From Xanthoparmelia taractica (Eukaryota > Ascomycota > Lecanoromycetes > Lecanorales > Parmeliaceae): a stretch of DNA of 64,000 nucleotides. Numbering within the stretch: position 1 is the stretch's first letter; each line of letters starts with the position of its first letter. The DNA is taken from assembly GCA_033085395.1 (NCBI GenBank), contig JANQBS010000046.1, positions 62,001 through 126,000 on the forward strand. Direction: 5' to 3'. Shown piece after piece: positions 40,225 through 52,381 of the stretch. A program made the translations under genes and the position numbers. The notes below the pieces were generated by a model. It was not told the origin of the DNA, ran no database searches, and saw only the letters and a program-made list of their open reading frames with translations.

Positions 40225-41834
40225 CGTCGATGTTTGGGACGTTTGAAGGGAGAGTACAAGTAGGACCGTGGTTGTGGGTCCTCCCGCAGCGGTTGGGAAT
40301 AGTGCGAGGTCGTGGCTTGGAGCTGTTGGGCTGAGAGGCAGGCCGCAGGGATGACGTGTGTTATTAGAGTTGGGTAGGCGCAGTAAGGTAGGAGAGATGT
40401 GGTATTGCTATCTTGAAGTAGCTCGCATCCGTTACCGTATGAGGTGCATAACCCCGGGTAATAGGCGGCGGCGACCGCTCACGGCACGTGGCTTATGGTT
40501 ACTACTGACCCGCGGAGACTGTATTAATAGCAGCTACTGGTGTCATTGAGTACCTTGGCATAAAGCTTTTGAGAGATTGCATCTTATTTGAACGAAAGTA
40601 TTTACATGGGGATCTTAATAAGCCGGCAGTCAGTCACGGAGGAGATGGGGTTTGGCACGTGGTTGGGAAGTTGGGGGCGCCAAGCGCGGCAGTGCTTGGT
40701 TTGCGTGTACCTTTGTACTGTCTTCATATGGTCCGTATAGGCGAAGACCAACGGTATACGAAGCACTTACCTTTAAAATCACGCATACAAAATTACGCTA
40801 AGTTTAGTGAGCGTGGGTCTTACATACATGGCCAAGCAGAATTGGTCAGTGAGTCCCTTCTACCCAAAGTATACTGCCGGGGGAGGCCGACGAAATGGAA
40901 ATTTTTCATTTTGGGGGCTTAGGTTACCTGCATTACCGTGAATGGATGCCTGTAGGTTTTTGGATGGACCCAGACCTGAGAAAAAGCAGAGCGTCACGAT
41001 GCAGTTGGACGCTACTTGTTATCAGGCATTATCCGACTGCATTAGATGCGAACCACGATCCTTCCCAACCCTACCTGCCACGCGAGAACCCGCCCCAAAG
41101 GATGAAGGATTCATCTTGGTGCGTTCTGGAAGTCGATCCAGAAGCTTGACGGGCTTTTAGAAGGCGATTACTTTAGTATAGAACGTAAAAAGGAGAAAAA
41201 CGTGGCGACCCGAGGAACTACACCCGGAGAAATGATCGAGGCAGGCAAAACAAGGCTTGGAAAATGGGAAAAAGGCTCGTGCTTCCTTTTTAGACTTTGG
41301 CGCGGGCGTCTCCCCGGAAGGTCATTCCCTTCAGGCTTCAGAACCCCCCCCAGCCCCCCCCAAGTTTTTTATTGGACTACGCGGGATTAAATTCTTTCTT
41401 TCAACCCCATGTGAAAAATTTTCATACATTAGTTCTATTCAATTTTGGCTTGCAGAACCTGGATTCTGACGAGATACCACATGGCTTTCATCGGCTCTCA
41501 TCTTGCATTAAGGCACAGTGCAGTTGGATTTCATGCTAAACAAGTCTGCACATGTGGCTCTGCAGGGATTGGAAATGCAACACGTTTTTCGTGCTGACCC
41601 CATACTGCATTCAGATCAAGTGGCCTCAAGGCGATGTTGCCAAGACAATGTTGTTTTTGTCAGAAGTCAAGTCAGGTACAACATGCTCTATTCCGTTCTT
41701 AATATAGTTGGTTTTTGGACCATTCCATCTTTAATTAAAGCATCTGCCCAAAATATCTATAATTGCGGTCATGATTGTACCTGAGCTCTCTAGCAAACAC
41801 CAACCTTCCCCCGCGCTTCGAGAATATCATCGAC
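40225..41834. other. intergenic 1.6 kb, no gene recognised
   Basis: Frames on the plus strand are short (60-117 codons) and overlap in all registers. Base composition shifts within the stretch: GC-rich near 40230-40480 and AT-richer near 41350-41780. A C-run (CCCCCCCCAGCCCCCCCC-like) occurs at about 41345-41361. It may contain degraded mobile DNA, but I found no terminal repeats. Confidence 0.4.
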
Positions 41835-43657
41835 ATGTCGATCCCCGCTAAGCGTGCATGTGATGCGTGCCATCGTCGTAAGGTATGATGATCAGGTCTA
41901 ATGCACATACATATCACAGAACCTCACAGCTGTTTGATAGGTCCGTTGCAATAGTCGTCAACCATGTGGAAACTGCAGTCAAGCCGGCCTCTCGTGCACC
42001 TACGATGCTATTCCCCAGAAGAAAGGCCCCAAAGGCAGCAGAGCCAAGGTCATCTCCGAGCTCAGAGAGACCCAGAAGCAGTCGGATCTGACTTCCATCA
42101 TGCTGCAAGATGGAAACAAAAGCTATGGGAGCCCTCCCCAGTCACCTACCCTTTACGCCAGAGCGTCCGGCCTCTTGACGCATGAGCTCATTGAAGGCTG
42201 CACGGAATTCTTCTTCACGCAAATGTACCCTACGATGCCTATCTTGTATAAAGACCAACTCCGGAATACTGTCGGCGACATGGGCCAGTCCGTTGAATCA
42301 TATTGCCTTATCACCTCATTCCTGGCCTTCATGCTCATCCAGCCTGGTATTGTACTAAAGACGGGCCATTTCATGGACCAGCCGTCTGGCTCGGTCACCA
42401 ACCCGAAGATGGGCTCCGTATTAATGGAAGAAGCTATGCGCGTACGCAAGGGTTACGATTATGTTGAGAACCCGACGGTCAATACAGTAATCATTTCTTT
42501 CTTCCTCTTCGGCTGCTCTTTCGGCCTCAACAAGCACAACACCGCCTGGTTCCATCTACGGGAAGCGACAGCATTAGCCCAGATCCTCGGGATGCAGGAT
42601 GAGAATACGTATATGTTCGATAACGTAGTTGAGACGTCAAGGAAAAGACGACTATTCTGGCTGCTTTTTGTGACAGAAAGGTGAGCAGCCTGGACTTTCA
42701 GCCTCAAGCAATCGGTCCGATTTCTTGACAGGCGACACGCTTATCAATCCCCACTAACAATCATCATCTTAGAGCATACGCACTGCAGAAACATCGACCA
42801 CTGACTCTGCACGCGACGATCAGTCTTCCGACAGTAGATCAAGATCCAGCTAATTATTCTCTTGCGGGCTTCATCTACCTGGTCAACCTCTACCGACCGT
42901 TCGATGACACCTTCATCGGACTTTGGAACAAGTCCAGAACGGACTGCTCTCCCCTCACCCTCGCCCGGCTACAACAGCAGCTTACAGAAGCTCTTCCCCA
43001 ATTCTTAAATACGACGGAGAGTCAAGCGGCAGACCTGCGGACGTCTCAACAATGGCTTCGCACCATGGTCTGGCAGCTCTCCATCGCCAATGGCTTCCTT
43101 TCCTCGACCTCGCCAGACACCTCAATGACTTTCAGATATCCCATCGAGATTGCTAAAGATCTCGTAGAGGTCACACGTCAATTCTCAAAGCAATCTATGG
43201 AAGTGCACGGGATCGGCCTCGTAAGCATCTCCCTTCGTCCCATGTCCACTTCTCCACTCCATCTTTCAATCCACTAATAACACCCTCATAGATCGAGAAG
43301 GTCTTCGACGTAGCCTGCACCCTCATCGACGTAATGTCGTGCGTCCCGCTCGAGTCTCGCAAATTCGAGCCCGGCCCCCAAGAATACCTCAACTCCCTGC
43401 TCACCCTCATTTCCACTCTGCGCGGCGGCGAGTCTCGCTTTCTGCCTTTGGTTGTAGCCAAAGTCCGTGACACGCTGCCAGCTATTGGCAGCCAATTACC
43501 ACAGCATCTGATTGAGAAGTACGACGGGTCTCGAACCCATGGCAAACGGGCTGAGCGACAGGTGGAATTCAAGCAGGAAAATAGTGGTGCATCCAGCAGT
43601 GCGGGAAGTAGTCCGTTTGAGGCGCCGCCGTTCATGCACTACTATCCGATGGCTTGA
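41835..43657 (+). CDS. Zn(2)-Cys(6) fungal transcription factor
   Basis: Four exons: 41835-41882, 41941-42680, 42773-43220 and 43292-43657; 533 residues. The binuclear zinc cluster is split by intron 1 and reads C9-X2-C12-X6-C19-X5-C25-X2-C28-X6-C35, exactly canonical. A basic linker follows (KKGPKGSRAKVISELRE), of a kind common in sugar- and metabolite-responsive regulators such as the MAL activators. The central fungal-specific regulatory region is seen in FFFTQMYPTMPILYKD, CLITSFLAFMLIQPG and WFHLREATALAQILGM with SRKRRLFWLLFVTER. It should act as a nuclear regulator, perhaps of nearby metabolic genes (OYE and CMD-like upstream, SFA1 downstream). Targets cannot be read from sequence. Confidence 0.95.
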
Positions 43658-44834
43658 CATGAGCTTGAAACGCGGCGCCAGGAACCCTCACTTCTGCAGT
43701 CAGTCGAGCGGGCGCGCAGGCGAAGGTCGAGGATCCCAAGTGGCGGAGCGAAAGATTCCCACAATATTCGTGGGAGGCCGTCTAACCTATAGCCGCAAAG
43801 ACAACATCTTCACGACCGCTCCGCTAAAACCTCCATCTTAAGCGACAAAAGCACCACGAGACTCGAACGGCCAACGGCAAGGGAAAAGATACTGAAGACG
43901 AATACTCGATTACTGTTTAGCAACACACTAGGCGATAGAGTGTACGATAGATTTGTGTAAGATGTTTCTGCTTAAGAGTTTGATATGGAGCGTGATGCAA
44001 AGGGAAGGAGAGACGGGGCAGCATCGCAACGACTGATTTAGCTAACGGCTCTCATATACCCCCCACGCTTATCACGACGGGATGGAAATGACTGTATGGA
44101 TAAACGCATTTGGTTAACGAGAGACACACACGCATTCCCCAGACCCTTCTTCCTTCCTCGCCTTGATCTTATCTCGAGATGCGAACTGCCTGGATAAACT
44201 TTATTTACTAACTTACAAAATTGATCCCCCCAGCCTCTGTCTAGGCATCTTACCGTGCATGATCAAGCGAATCGAATTCAATCCACCCATACCCAGAGCG
44301 CGAGCAATACAGCCTTTAAAATCGACTACAAGTTATTCCAAGCAGAACCGTTGCGCCTTCACTACATACAAACTTCTTTCCTATACATAGTCATTTTCTT
44401 CCCCAAATACCACCCCCTTTTCTCCCCTTTTTCCCCCTTTGCCCTAATCGCAGTAACATACCCCATCGAGTCCCAAAACATAGCTGCGAAGTCCAATATA
44501 CGTACTCACTACCATTTTTTACCCATGGGACAGCGCGTATTTACCGTGGGTTCCTGGTGTGGTCGGGTTTTATCTGGCTAGGACGTGGGGCTTGCGGCAC
44601 GACTGATCTTCGGAGCCTAATCTCTCTCGGTTGTTTGACATTCAGATTTGTGAGCTTTGGATGTGACTTTACTTGAGTCAGGTAGGCAAGTAGGCAAGCA
44701 TGGCAAGCACGCATGACAAGTGGATTTCGCGGGGTCGGAGATGCAGATGACCGTAGTTCGCCAAGACCGATAAATCAAGGTAGGCCATTTTGTAATATAT
44801 AAGATAGGTATCTTCACATAACATAGCCCCCAGC
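43658..44834. other. intergenic, convergent 3' regions
   Basis: 1.18 kb between the stops of the transcription factor and SFA1. It includes a T/C-rich stretch near 44395-44450. No gene recognised. Confidence 0.4.
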
Positions 44835-46266
44835 TCACGCTTTCCTCATGTCCACCACACACCGGATGCAATCCCCCGCCTTCATATCCTGAAACGCGGT
44901 ATTAATCTTGTCCAGCGGCTGCCTGTGCGTGATGAACTCGTCAACCTTGAGCTTGCCCGTCATGTAGTCGTCCACCAGGTCCGGAAGCTGCGAGCGGCCT
45001 TTGATGCCGCCGAATGCGCAACCTTTCCACACGCGGCCGGTGACGAGTTGGAATGCTGAGGGTGAGAGTGCGGTCAGCGCGGGTCAAATGGCCATAGGGT
45101 CATGATAACTTACGTCGAGTGCTGATTTCTTGGCCGGCGGCTGCGACTCCGATGACGATGCTCTGTCCCCAGCCCTTGTGGCAGGCCTCGAGCGCCGCCC
45201 TCATCACGCCCACGTTGCCCGTGCAGTCGAAGGTGTAGTCGCACCCTCCGTCCGTCATCTCAATCAGGTGCTCTTGGATGCTCTTGCCGCCGAGCTTGGT
45301 CGGGTTGACGAAGTCGGTCGCGCCGAATTTCTTGCCCCAGGGCTCCTTGCCGTCGTTGACGTCCACGACTATTATCTTCCCGGCACCGTTCTTTACGGCG
45401 CCCTGGACGACCGAGAGACCGACGCATCCAGCGCCAAAGACTGCAACGTTCGAGCCCTTTTCTACATCCGCAGTTACCACTGCAGCCCCGTATCCGGTGG
45501 TGATACCGCAGCCGAGCAGGCAGGTGCGGTCCATGGGTGCTTTGGATGTGATGGCTACGACGGATATGTCGGCAACCACGGTATATTGGGAGAAGGTCGA
45601 GGTGCCCATGAAGTGTAGCAGCTCTTTGCCTTTGCACTTGAATCGCGATGTCCCATCGGGCATAACGCCTTTGCCCTGGGTGGCTCTAATCTTGCCACAA
45701 AGATTCGTCTTGCCGGATTTGCAGAATTTGCATTCGCCGCACTCGGGTGTGCTGGATGGAAAGGGCACTGTCAGCAGTTTTCCATATTAAATAAAGCCAG
45801 CTGGAGGACTAACTATAGAGCCACGACATTGTCTCCAGGCTTCACGTTGGTCACACCTTCGCCAACTGACTCGACGATACCAGCGCCCTCATGACCGAGG
45901 ACTATGGGGAATGCGCCCTCTGGATCTTTTCCGGAAAGTGTGTACGCATCTGGCTCGTCTCAGCTTCTCTTCTGCTTCCAATGGCATGGTGGCGCAGACC
46001 TGTATGGCAGACACCGGTGTAGTATATTTCTATGCGGACTTCGTGCGCTTTTGGTGCTTCGACTTCAATGTCCTCAATTGAGAGGTCTTTGCCTGCTTCC
46101 CAGGCTACGGCGGCCTAAACAGCATCAATTGCTTGCTGCGATGCCTCTCTCTGGAATCTGACATACTTTGCAGGTAATCGTCTGGCCCAAGAAAGAATCA
46201 GCAAACGACGTGTGGATTTGATATCTCGTGTGGTTGACTTACCTTTCCAGCAGTGTCAGAAGGCAT
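44835..46266 (-). CDS. SFA1: S-(hydroxymethyl)glutathione dehydrogenase (class III alcohol dehydrogenase)
   Basis: Six exons: 46243-46266, 46167-46181 (15 nt), 46000-46114, 45814-45949, 45114-45751 and 44835-45055; 382 residues. Oxidises the formaldehyde-glutathione adduct and reduces S-nitrosoglutathione. Features: start MPSDTAGKTITCKAAVAWEA, catalytic zinc ligands in YTGVCHTD and GHEGAGIVESVG, structural zinc cysteines in YTPECGECKFC and SGKTNLC, class III markers VMPDGTSRF and FMGTSTFSQYTVV, and NAD-binding AVFGAGCVGLSVV. The short exons (24 and 15 nt) and the weak donor GTCTGC at 45999 make this gene easy to mispredict; each join restores a conserved class III motif. Cytosolic and usually induced by formaldehyde. 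Confidence 0.97.
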
Positions 46267-47902
46267 GACCGTTGTGAGAGTAGTTTTTGAATATCCAACT
46301 GATAGCCAAGATCGGATATAATTGTAGGGAGGAGGGTGGATCAGAGCAGCCCATTATATTGCTTAAGAGTGCACAGGGAAATTCCATCAGAGCGAAGAGG
46401 GGCTGCGGCTAAAGCCCGGTAGGTACGTCACCTCACAGCAGGGGATTCGTTCGAGGCTAGCCCTATTCTCGGAAGAAAGTCCTGGAGAAGAGGACCCCAC
46501 TCGAAGTCCTACTTTGGGGATCTCATCATCTTCTATCACAGGGCCGAGCCCGTCTAAGCATATTCAATTGGTCGCAAAGTACTGTACGATTAATAAAGCT
46601 TTGAAGCAAAAAGACGCAATTTCGATCAAGTCACTCTCACGATGCCAATGAAACAAAGACGAAAGCTCAAAACCGGTAGAGATATTCCAACATGGCTTGT
46701 AGGCGCTCGATTGGTAGATGAATGGTCGACGACGAACCTTCATCCTGCCCATCTGGCCCGCTGGTCTGCGTCTGCTGACCGCTCGCATTCGTCTCTTGGA
46801 CCTCTATGCGAGTCATAAACTGTTGGCATTAAGATGGATGTCAATGTATAATTCAGAGTACTTGTGGCTTAGATTTCGAGGCTCTACTCATCGCCCAGCG
46901 AGACGCTACCAATAGACTTTCCAATGCTCATCGCTTCCACCCTTGTCAGCGTTCAAAGCAGTGAGGCGCTTGAGGTGGTTTGGGTCAGGAGATGTCCCCA
47001 AATCGTGATTTGCCTGCGGGAGCAGTGCCAATAGAATTTTTTTCCCTTCCTTCTAAGCAATGAATTGGATGACCGAGCTTCGAAGAGGGAATGTACATCG
47101 GAGATTCGAAGGGTGAGGCATCAAAAGGAGGAAGAAACAGCCCGAGGGGCCTTGGACATAAGGGAAAGACCACACTAACACAAATCCTGAAATCCGGGTA
47201 GCAGAAGTGCGAATTTAGTGTCGCGCTAGCTAAGCGAGCAACTATATAATCCTGCTCGAACCCAGACCCAAATTTTCTCCCCAGCTCTCTTTGCCTTTTG
47301 GCTTAGATCAAGTGTAGTATCTGTTCTTTTCAGTTTAATCTCTGAAATTGGTCTACGGACCTTTTATTGATTAAATCAATTTTTATAATCGTTGGGTTGC
47401 CTCTGAGCTTGCTCATGCTTCCTGGCACTGTGTCACCGGCCTTACACTGCCGCTGGTTGACGCGAACACTTCTTTTTTCATCAATCCTTTTCAGCTTGTC
47501 TGAAATATTGGAGAAGAAAGCATTGAGCGCTCACATCACCTAAGTAGTATTCATACGGTCTTCCTGTTGGCGCTCAAGGTATCATGTGTCTGGCGAAATA
47601 GCACTGGATATGTTGGGATTCTCAACTCCCCCTCGTCCCTCTGTTTCAGAGGCCTAATCATCTGCCACCAGCCGCTCGAGGTAAGTACATACAATGACGT
47701 ACGATGGTGATGAGAACCTTGCTCGTATAGCTGCCCCGCCAATTAACTCTTCCATTTTCACGTCTACTTTTGTACGTAGACCGCAGCTTACAGAGTGTCT
47801 TCACGCTCCTGGATATCGTCAACCGCCAAGCTCCTTCTTTTCCACAAGAGAGTGAATAGTTGTAGCTTGCAAAGGCACATCAAGACCGCTGGCGCTCGGA
47901 CG
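46267..47902. promoter_or_regulatory. divergent intergenic region, SFA1 / spermidine synthase
   Basis: 1.6 kb between two divergent start codons. It should contain both promoters and leaders. Frames of 60-75 codons are present but none shows a domain. No specific site recognised. Confidence 0.4.
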
Positions 47903-48971
47903 ATGTCCGAAATCACACATCCCACCATCAAAGGTACTCCAGCAGCTTCCCTTCAACGTTTGCCTCCCACTACGAGCATCAGCTGACCAAGACTACACAG
48001 ATGGCTGGTTCCGTGAAATCTCCAACATGTGGCCTGGCCAGGCCATGACCCTCAAGGTCAACCAGGTCCTCCACCACGAAAAATCTAAATATCAAGACGT
48101 CCTCATCTTTGAATCCAGTGATCATGGTACAGTACTGGTCCTTGACAATGTCATACAGTGCACAGAGCGGGATGAATTTGCGTACGCCTGAGACGGATTT
48201 CTCCTCTCTACTTCAGCCTTACTGATGGGAGATCAGCTACCAAGAAATGATAACCCACCTCGCCATGAACTCCCACCCTAATCCCAAATCCGTCCTCGTC
48301 ATCGGCGGCGGTGACGGCGGTGTCCTCCGTGAAGTCGTCAAACACTCCACAGTCGAGACTGCGATCCTCTGCGACATCGACGAGTCCGTAATCCGTCTTT
48401 CCAAGAAATATCTACCAGGCATGAGCATAGGCTTCCAACATCCAAACGTCTCTACGCACATCGGTGACGGGTTCAAATTTCTGGCGGACAAGAAGAACGA
48501 GTTCGACGTCATCATCACAGACAGCAGCGATCCGGAGGGTCCAGCGGAGAGTCTGTTTCAAAAGCCATACTTCGAGCTCTTGTACGGGGCACTGAAAGAA
48601 GGCGGGGTTATTACGACCCAAGGTTGTTCGTCCTCATCTTTCTGCGATGTTCAGACGTACCCTCATCTTCGATTTCGCTAACACTCGTTGCAGCGGAAAA
48701 CCAGTGGCTCCACCTCTCCCTCATCACCGATCTCAAAAAGTCCTGCAAGGAAGTCTTCCCTACGGTCGAGTACGCCTACACCACAATCCCCACCTATCCT
48801 TCGGGCCAGATCGGCTTCATGGTGTGCTGCAAAGACAAGAACAGAGACGTCACAACGCCGTTGCGAAGCTGGGATACTCAAGAGGAGGATAAATTATGTC
48901 GATACTACAACAAGGAGATTCACAAGGCGAGCTTTGTGCTGCCAACGTTTGCAAGGAAAGCGTTGCGGTGA
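47903..48971 (+). CDS. SPE3: spermidine synthase
   Basis: Four exons: 47903-47933, 48001-48181, 48237-48622 and 48694-48971; 291 residues. Transfers an aminopropyl group from decarboxylated SAM to putrescine. Signatures: GWFREISNMWPGQAMTLKV, SKYQDVLIFES, VLVLDNVIQCTERDEFAYQE (joined across intron 2), VLVIGGGDGGVLREVVKH, AILCDIDESVI, VIITDSSDPEGPAE with the catalytic Asp, and PTYPSGQIGFMVC. The putrescine- and dcSAM-binding residues are in place. Spermidine also supplies hypusine for eIF5A. The start MSEITHPTIKDGWF matches other fungi. Confidence 0.97.
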
Positions 48972-51900
48972 AGGAGATTATAACATAGGAGTCATCGCAA
49001 TGAAGAAATTGGAGTTTTTGAGAGGGAATACCGCGCAAACAATCAGGCAAATGTGTAATTGGGCTCAAGCTTCATGAACAGGGGAACCAGCAGTTGAACA
49101 AGCTAGATACTCAATCAACGCAACCACATCTATCTCAACGCTATCTCTTCGGCTTTGTCTTTCAGAACATCGTGCCGAATTGTCAAGATTGGCTTACAGA
49201 TGACCTAATAGCTAAATGTGGTGACTCTGGTCAGGCTAGAATATACACAAATACTTATCCATAAGTGGCTCAAGGAAGTCTCTATTCTTGTGTGCGAGCA
49301 GAATAGTCGCCAACATCGCCGGAGAATACCATCACGTTTCTCTTTCCCATCACAAAGCATGAGGCAATAGTGACGAAAGGCTACTGTACTGGCTAGCTTA
49401 CTTCCATCGTCATGATAATGGTGCCGTCCTAGGCGGATCTAGCCCTCATAGCATTGCGCCGATCTTTTTATACAGAAGCCACCGTAAAGACCTCTGGCTA
49501 CATGCTCTTGGGACGAAATAAGGCTTCACTGCCAGACAAAGGTACAAGTCCAAGCCAGTTTACAGACCCTCAAACACGTCTCTGTTCGTTCAGCCGTTGT
49601 AGATCTAGCCCAGTCGACGTTGGAAGTATCCCTGCATTAAAGCCACCTCATTGCGCCAATTGCATCTATATCTATTGGGCACAATAGGGTATGACCAATG
49701 CCGAGGAGCCTGCGCGTTGTCGCCGTGCTGCAAGGATTCTTCGTCAAGGTGCCGAAGCACTGGGGTTTTCACCCGTTCTCCCCTTCCCAAGAACGTTCGC
49801 CAGCCCTTCCTCCGCGGTTGAAGTCCGCCCAAACGCTTGGAAAGTGCTCTCAAGCTGCAGTCAAGATCTTCTCCTCTCGGTCATGTGGTTAAGCAAATAC
49901 GTAAAAGATGATCTTCAGACCACAGCTGTGCCAAGTAGTACACTGTGTCCTTCCCATATAGGTAAAGGGTAGTTTGCTGCATACGTCCAAGATTGCAAGC
50001 CAGCTTTCCACTGCGAGAAAAGCGCTGTTTTCTCATCCCACCATCAGCAAAGCAATTTTAGGCGAGAAAATCACAAGGCTGCATGGTCTCGTTCTAGACC
50101 TTCGGAAGGAGAAAAGCGGATACGGGTCGGGAAATGCGCAAGCCTCCTGGTTCCTTGTGTGGACCTGACGTTACCTTGTCAACCTTCCTATCGGATGTCC
50201 TTTCATCGACCACTCATGGTCCCACCATAGTCTCAATATGCATGGTATGGCTCTTGTCCTGCAATAGATTCCAACACCTGCTTTGCTCCCTTGATCTCAA
50301 CAGACCAGTAGTCACGAGGAGCTCATTTTTGGCCCGTTGTCCCCAAGGTCTCTCTTTCTTCGTCAGTTGCAAGGCGCTCCTACACGGTCATGGGTCTTGG
50401 CCGCGAGAGGCAGGAAGGTGGATCGGGGGCTCCGTGCCCACAAATCCGGACTTAGTACACGAGTGTATCTGCAAGCTCCAGCGCATTCGTTGAAACCGCA
50501 GATACTCGGAGAAATGTTGAGCGTATAGGTTCGATGCAGGGCATACATGCGCGTGACCGCATGTCGATCACCTTTTCTTCTACCATAACGGAAGGCATCG
50601 AGGGCAGCGTTACCCAAGCGTACTCGAAGAGAAAGGTATAAAGAAGCGACTGATCCTTCCGGCCATCCCGATATTTCTAGAACCAAGCATCGTCCCGCAG
50701 ACCTGATCCTGCCACGTATCACTGGAGATATTCGGTATCATACTCAGGGTCATTAGATACCGCTCATGCTCATGTGGTGAATAGCTAGGCTAAGCACCAG
50801 CCTTACTCTTAGGGCAAAAGCATGTAATGTTGATTCTGTTGAGCAGCGGACCCACTGGGCAAACATTGGAAGCACCCACTTCGCTACTTCAGAGTCCGAA
50901 TATCTCATGAATTCTATTGGATGATATGTAAGGCACAGATGATTTGAACCTCCAGGATAGAAACAGATGAAGTGAGCTTCGTTGGATCATTCACGAGAAC
51001 ATCGGGACCTGCCGAGGCTGTGACTGCCCCCGCGTTCTTCCTTAACGACTGTCCTCACCGCTCGAACTTTTGCAGGTACCGCCGCATGGTCATACCTCAA
51101 TTAGCCACAACCAGGGGGAGGCGGTCTTTTTACTCAGCTAACCAGCGCGAACTGTGGGTTACGATATGCTGGCCCCACATGGGAAAAAGCCTTGATCCTC
51201 ATCCAAGACTACAGTCCTTTGCTTCGCAGAACTCCCACCAGTAGGAAAACACCAGTCGCAACAGTAATGATTCGATGGCGAACGTCTTGAGATCCTGAGA
51301 AGAAGATGAGGAAGCCAACTGGCTGACTTTCGAGCAGTATCAGAAGTGTTGTATAGAGTGATGTTGAAATCGATCAAAGCGCAGAATGAATGAAGGGAAG
51401 TGCGGTTCCCAGGATGGCTGCTCCTTCCTTTTCCAACCTCACTGCTCTGCACTTCTATGAAAAGCTCTCAAACAATCTCCCTCCCTTTGGACCCATAAAT
51501 ACTTAAACCTAACGTCTTCCTTGTCAATGCTTCCCTTCACAAATACCTAAGAATCAACTATTTCCATTCATAAAATCCCAGCATCAGACTCACCTCTTGC
51601 AGCAATAACCTTTCGCGCGCTGGCTGATACACGAACATTCGACAAACATTCGACAAACAGCAATTCCGGTAAGCAATATTTCATTCCTTCTGACTGTCTT
51701 GTGCAATTGTCGTGGTTTCTTACAAAAGGCGGATGAAGAGAGCAATGTCCCAAATTGTGAAGCCATAAACATCGGGTTCTGGCCGGTATGGCATTGTATG
51801 GCTGCCGACCGCTGATTGGTCGGGACATATATCACGCTTAGCATGTGTGCACCATTACCCTCACTCCATCCACCCAACAAAACTACAACAACGACATTCT

Positions 51901-52381
51901 CTTTAACTGCCACTCTTTCAAACTTTCTGTTTAGTACATCTTCCTGTGTTATCATTTCATTCTCCCTTTTCCCTACACCTCATAATACACTCTCTGAAAG
52001 CTAACCGCAAGTCGGCAGCTCTCTGTTCGGTCAGATTCAATTCTGTGCGATCCCTAAGAGCATCAACGAAGATAGCACAACGCCTCCACCTGGACAATCG
52101 TTGTATGTTATTGTCCATCTGTGCTATGGTTTCATAAATCATGTTTACCTGCAAGAGTATTCAGGAATAATTCTTTCTCATCCAGTTACTCTTATTCACA
52201 GGCCTTGCAGAGTCGCGTCTTGTCTTAACGCGTAACTAATATTTACTGATCAATAGCGATTATTGAGCATCCATACTAAGTCCCACTGTCGGTACCACTG
52301 TCAATTGGGGTCTTTGAAAGACTCGACACCGCACTCTACTCTTGTTTGATCACCCACAATCACGTCGAAAGTAGCCGAAGG
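48972..52381. other. 3.4 kb gene-free stretch upstream of the SUN gene
   Basis: The longest empty interval in the window. Frames on both strands stay below about 125 codons and show no domain. The 3' part (51830-52380) is pyrimidine-rich and likely promoter plus a long leader of the SUN gene. Motifs of the type CNYTCNYT occur at 51858-51865 (CCCTCACT) and 51911-51918 (CACTCTTT); in yeast such motifs in SUN-family leaders bind the translational repressor Ssd1. A non-coding RNA or undetected multi-exon gene is possible. Confidence 0.4.

Noticed and set aside
50930..50965. tRNA gene suggested by a B-box-like GGTTCAAATC on the minus strand
   Set aside because: The flanking bases do not form a five-pair T stem and no A box or acceptor stem lies at the right distance.
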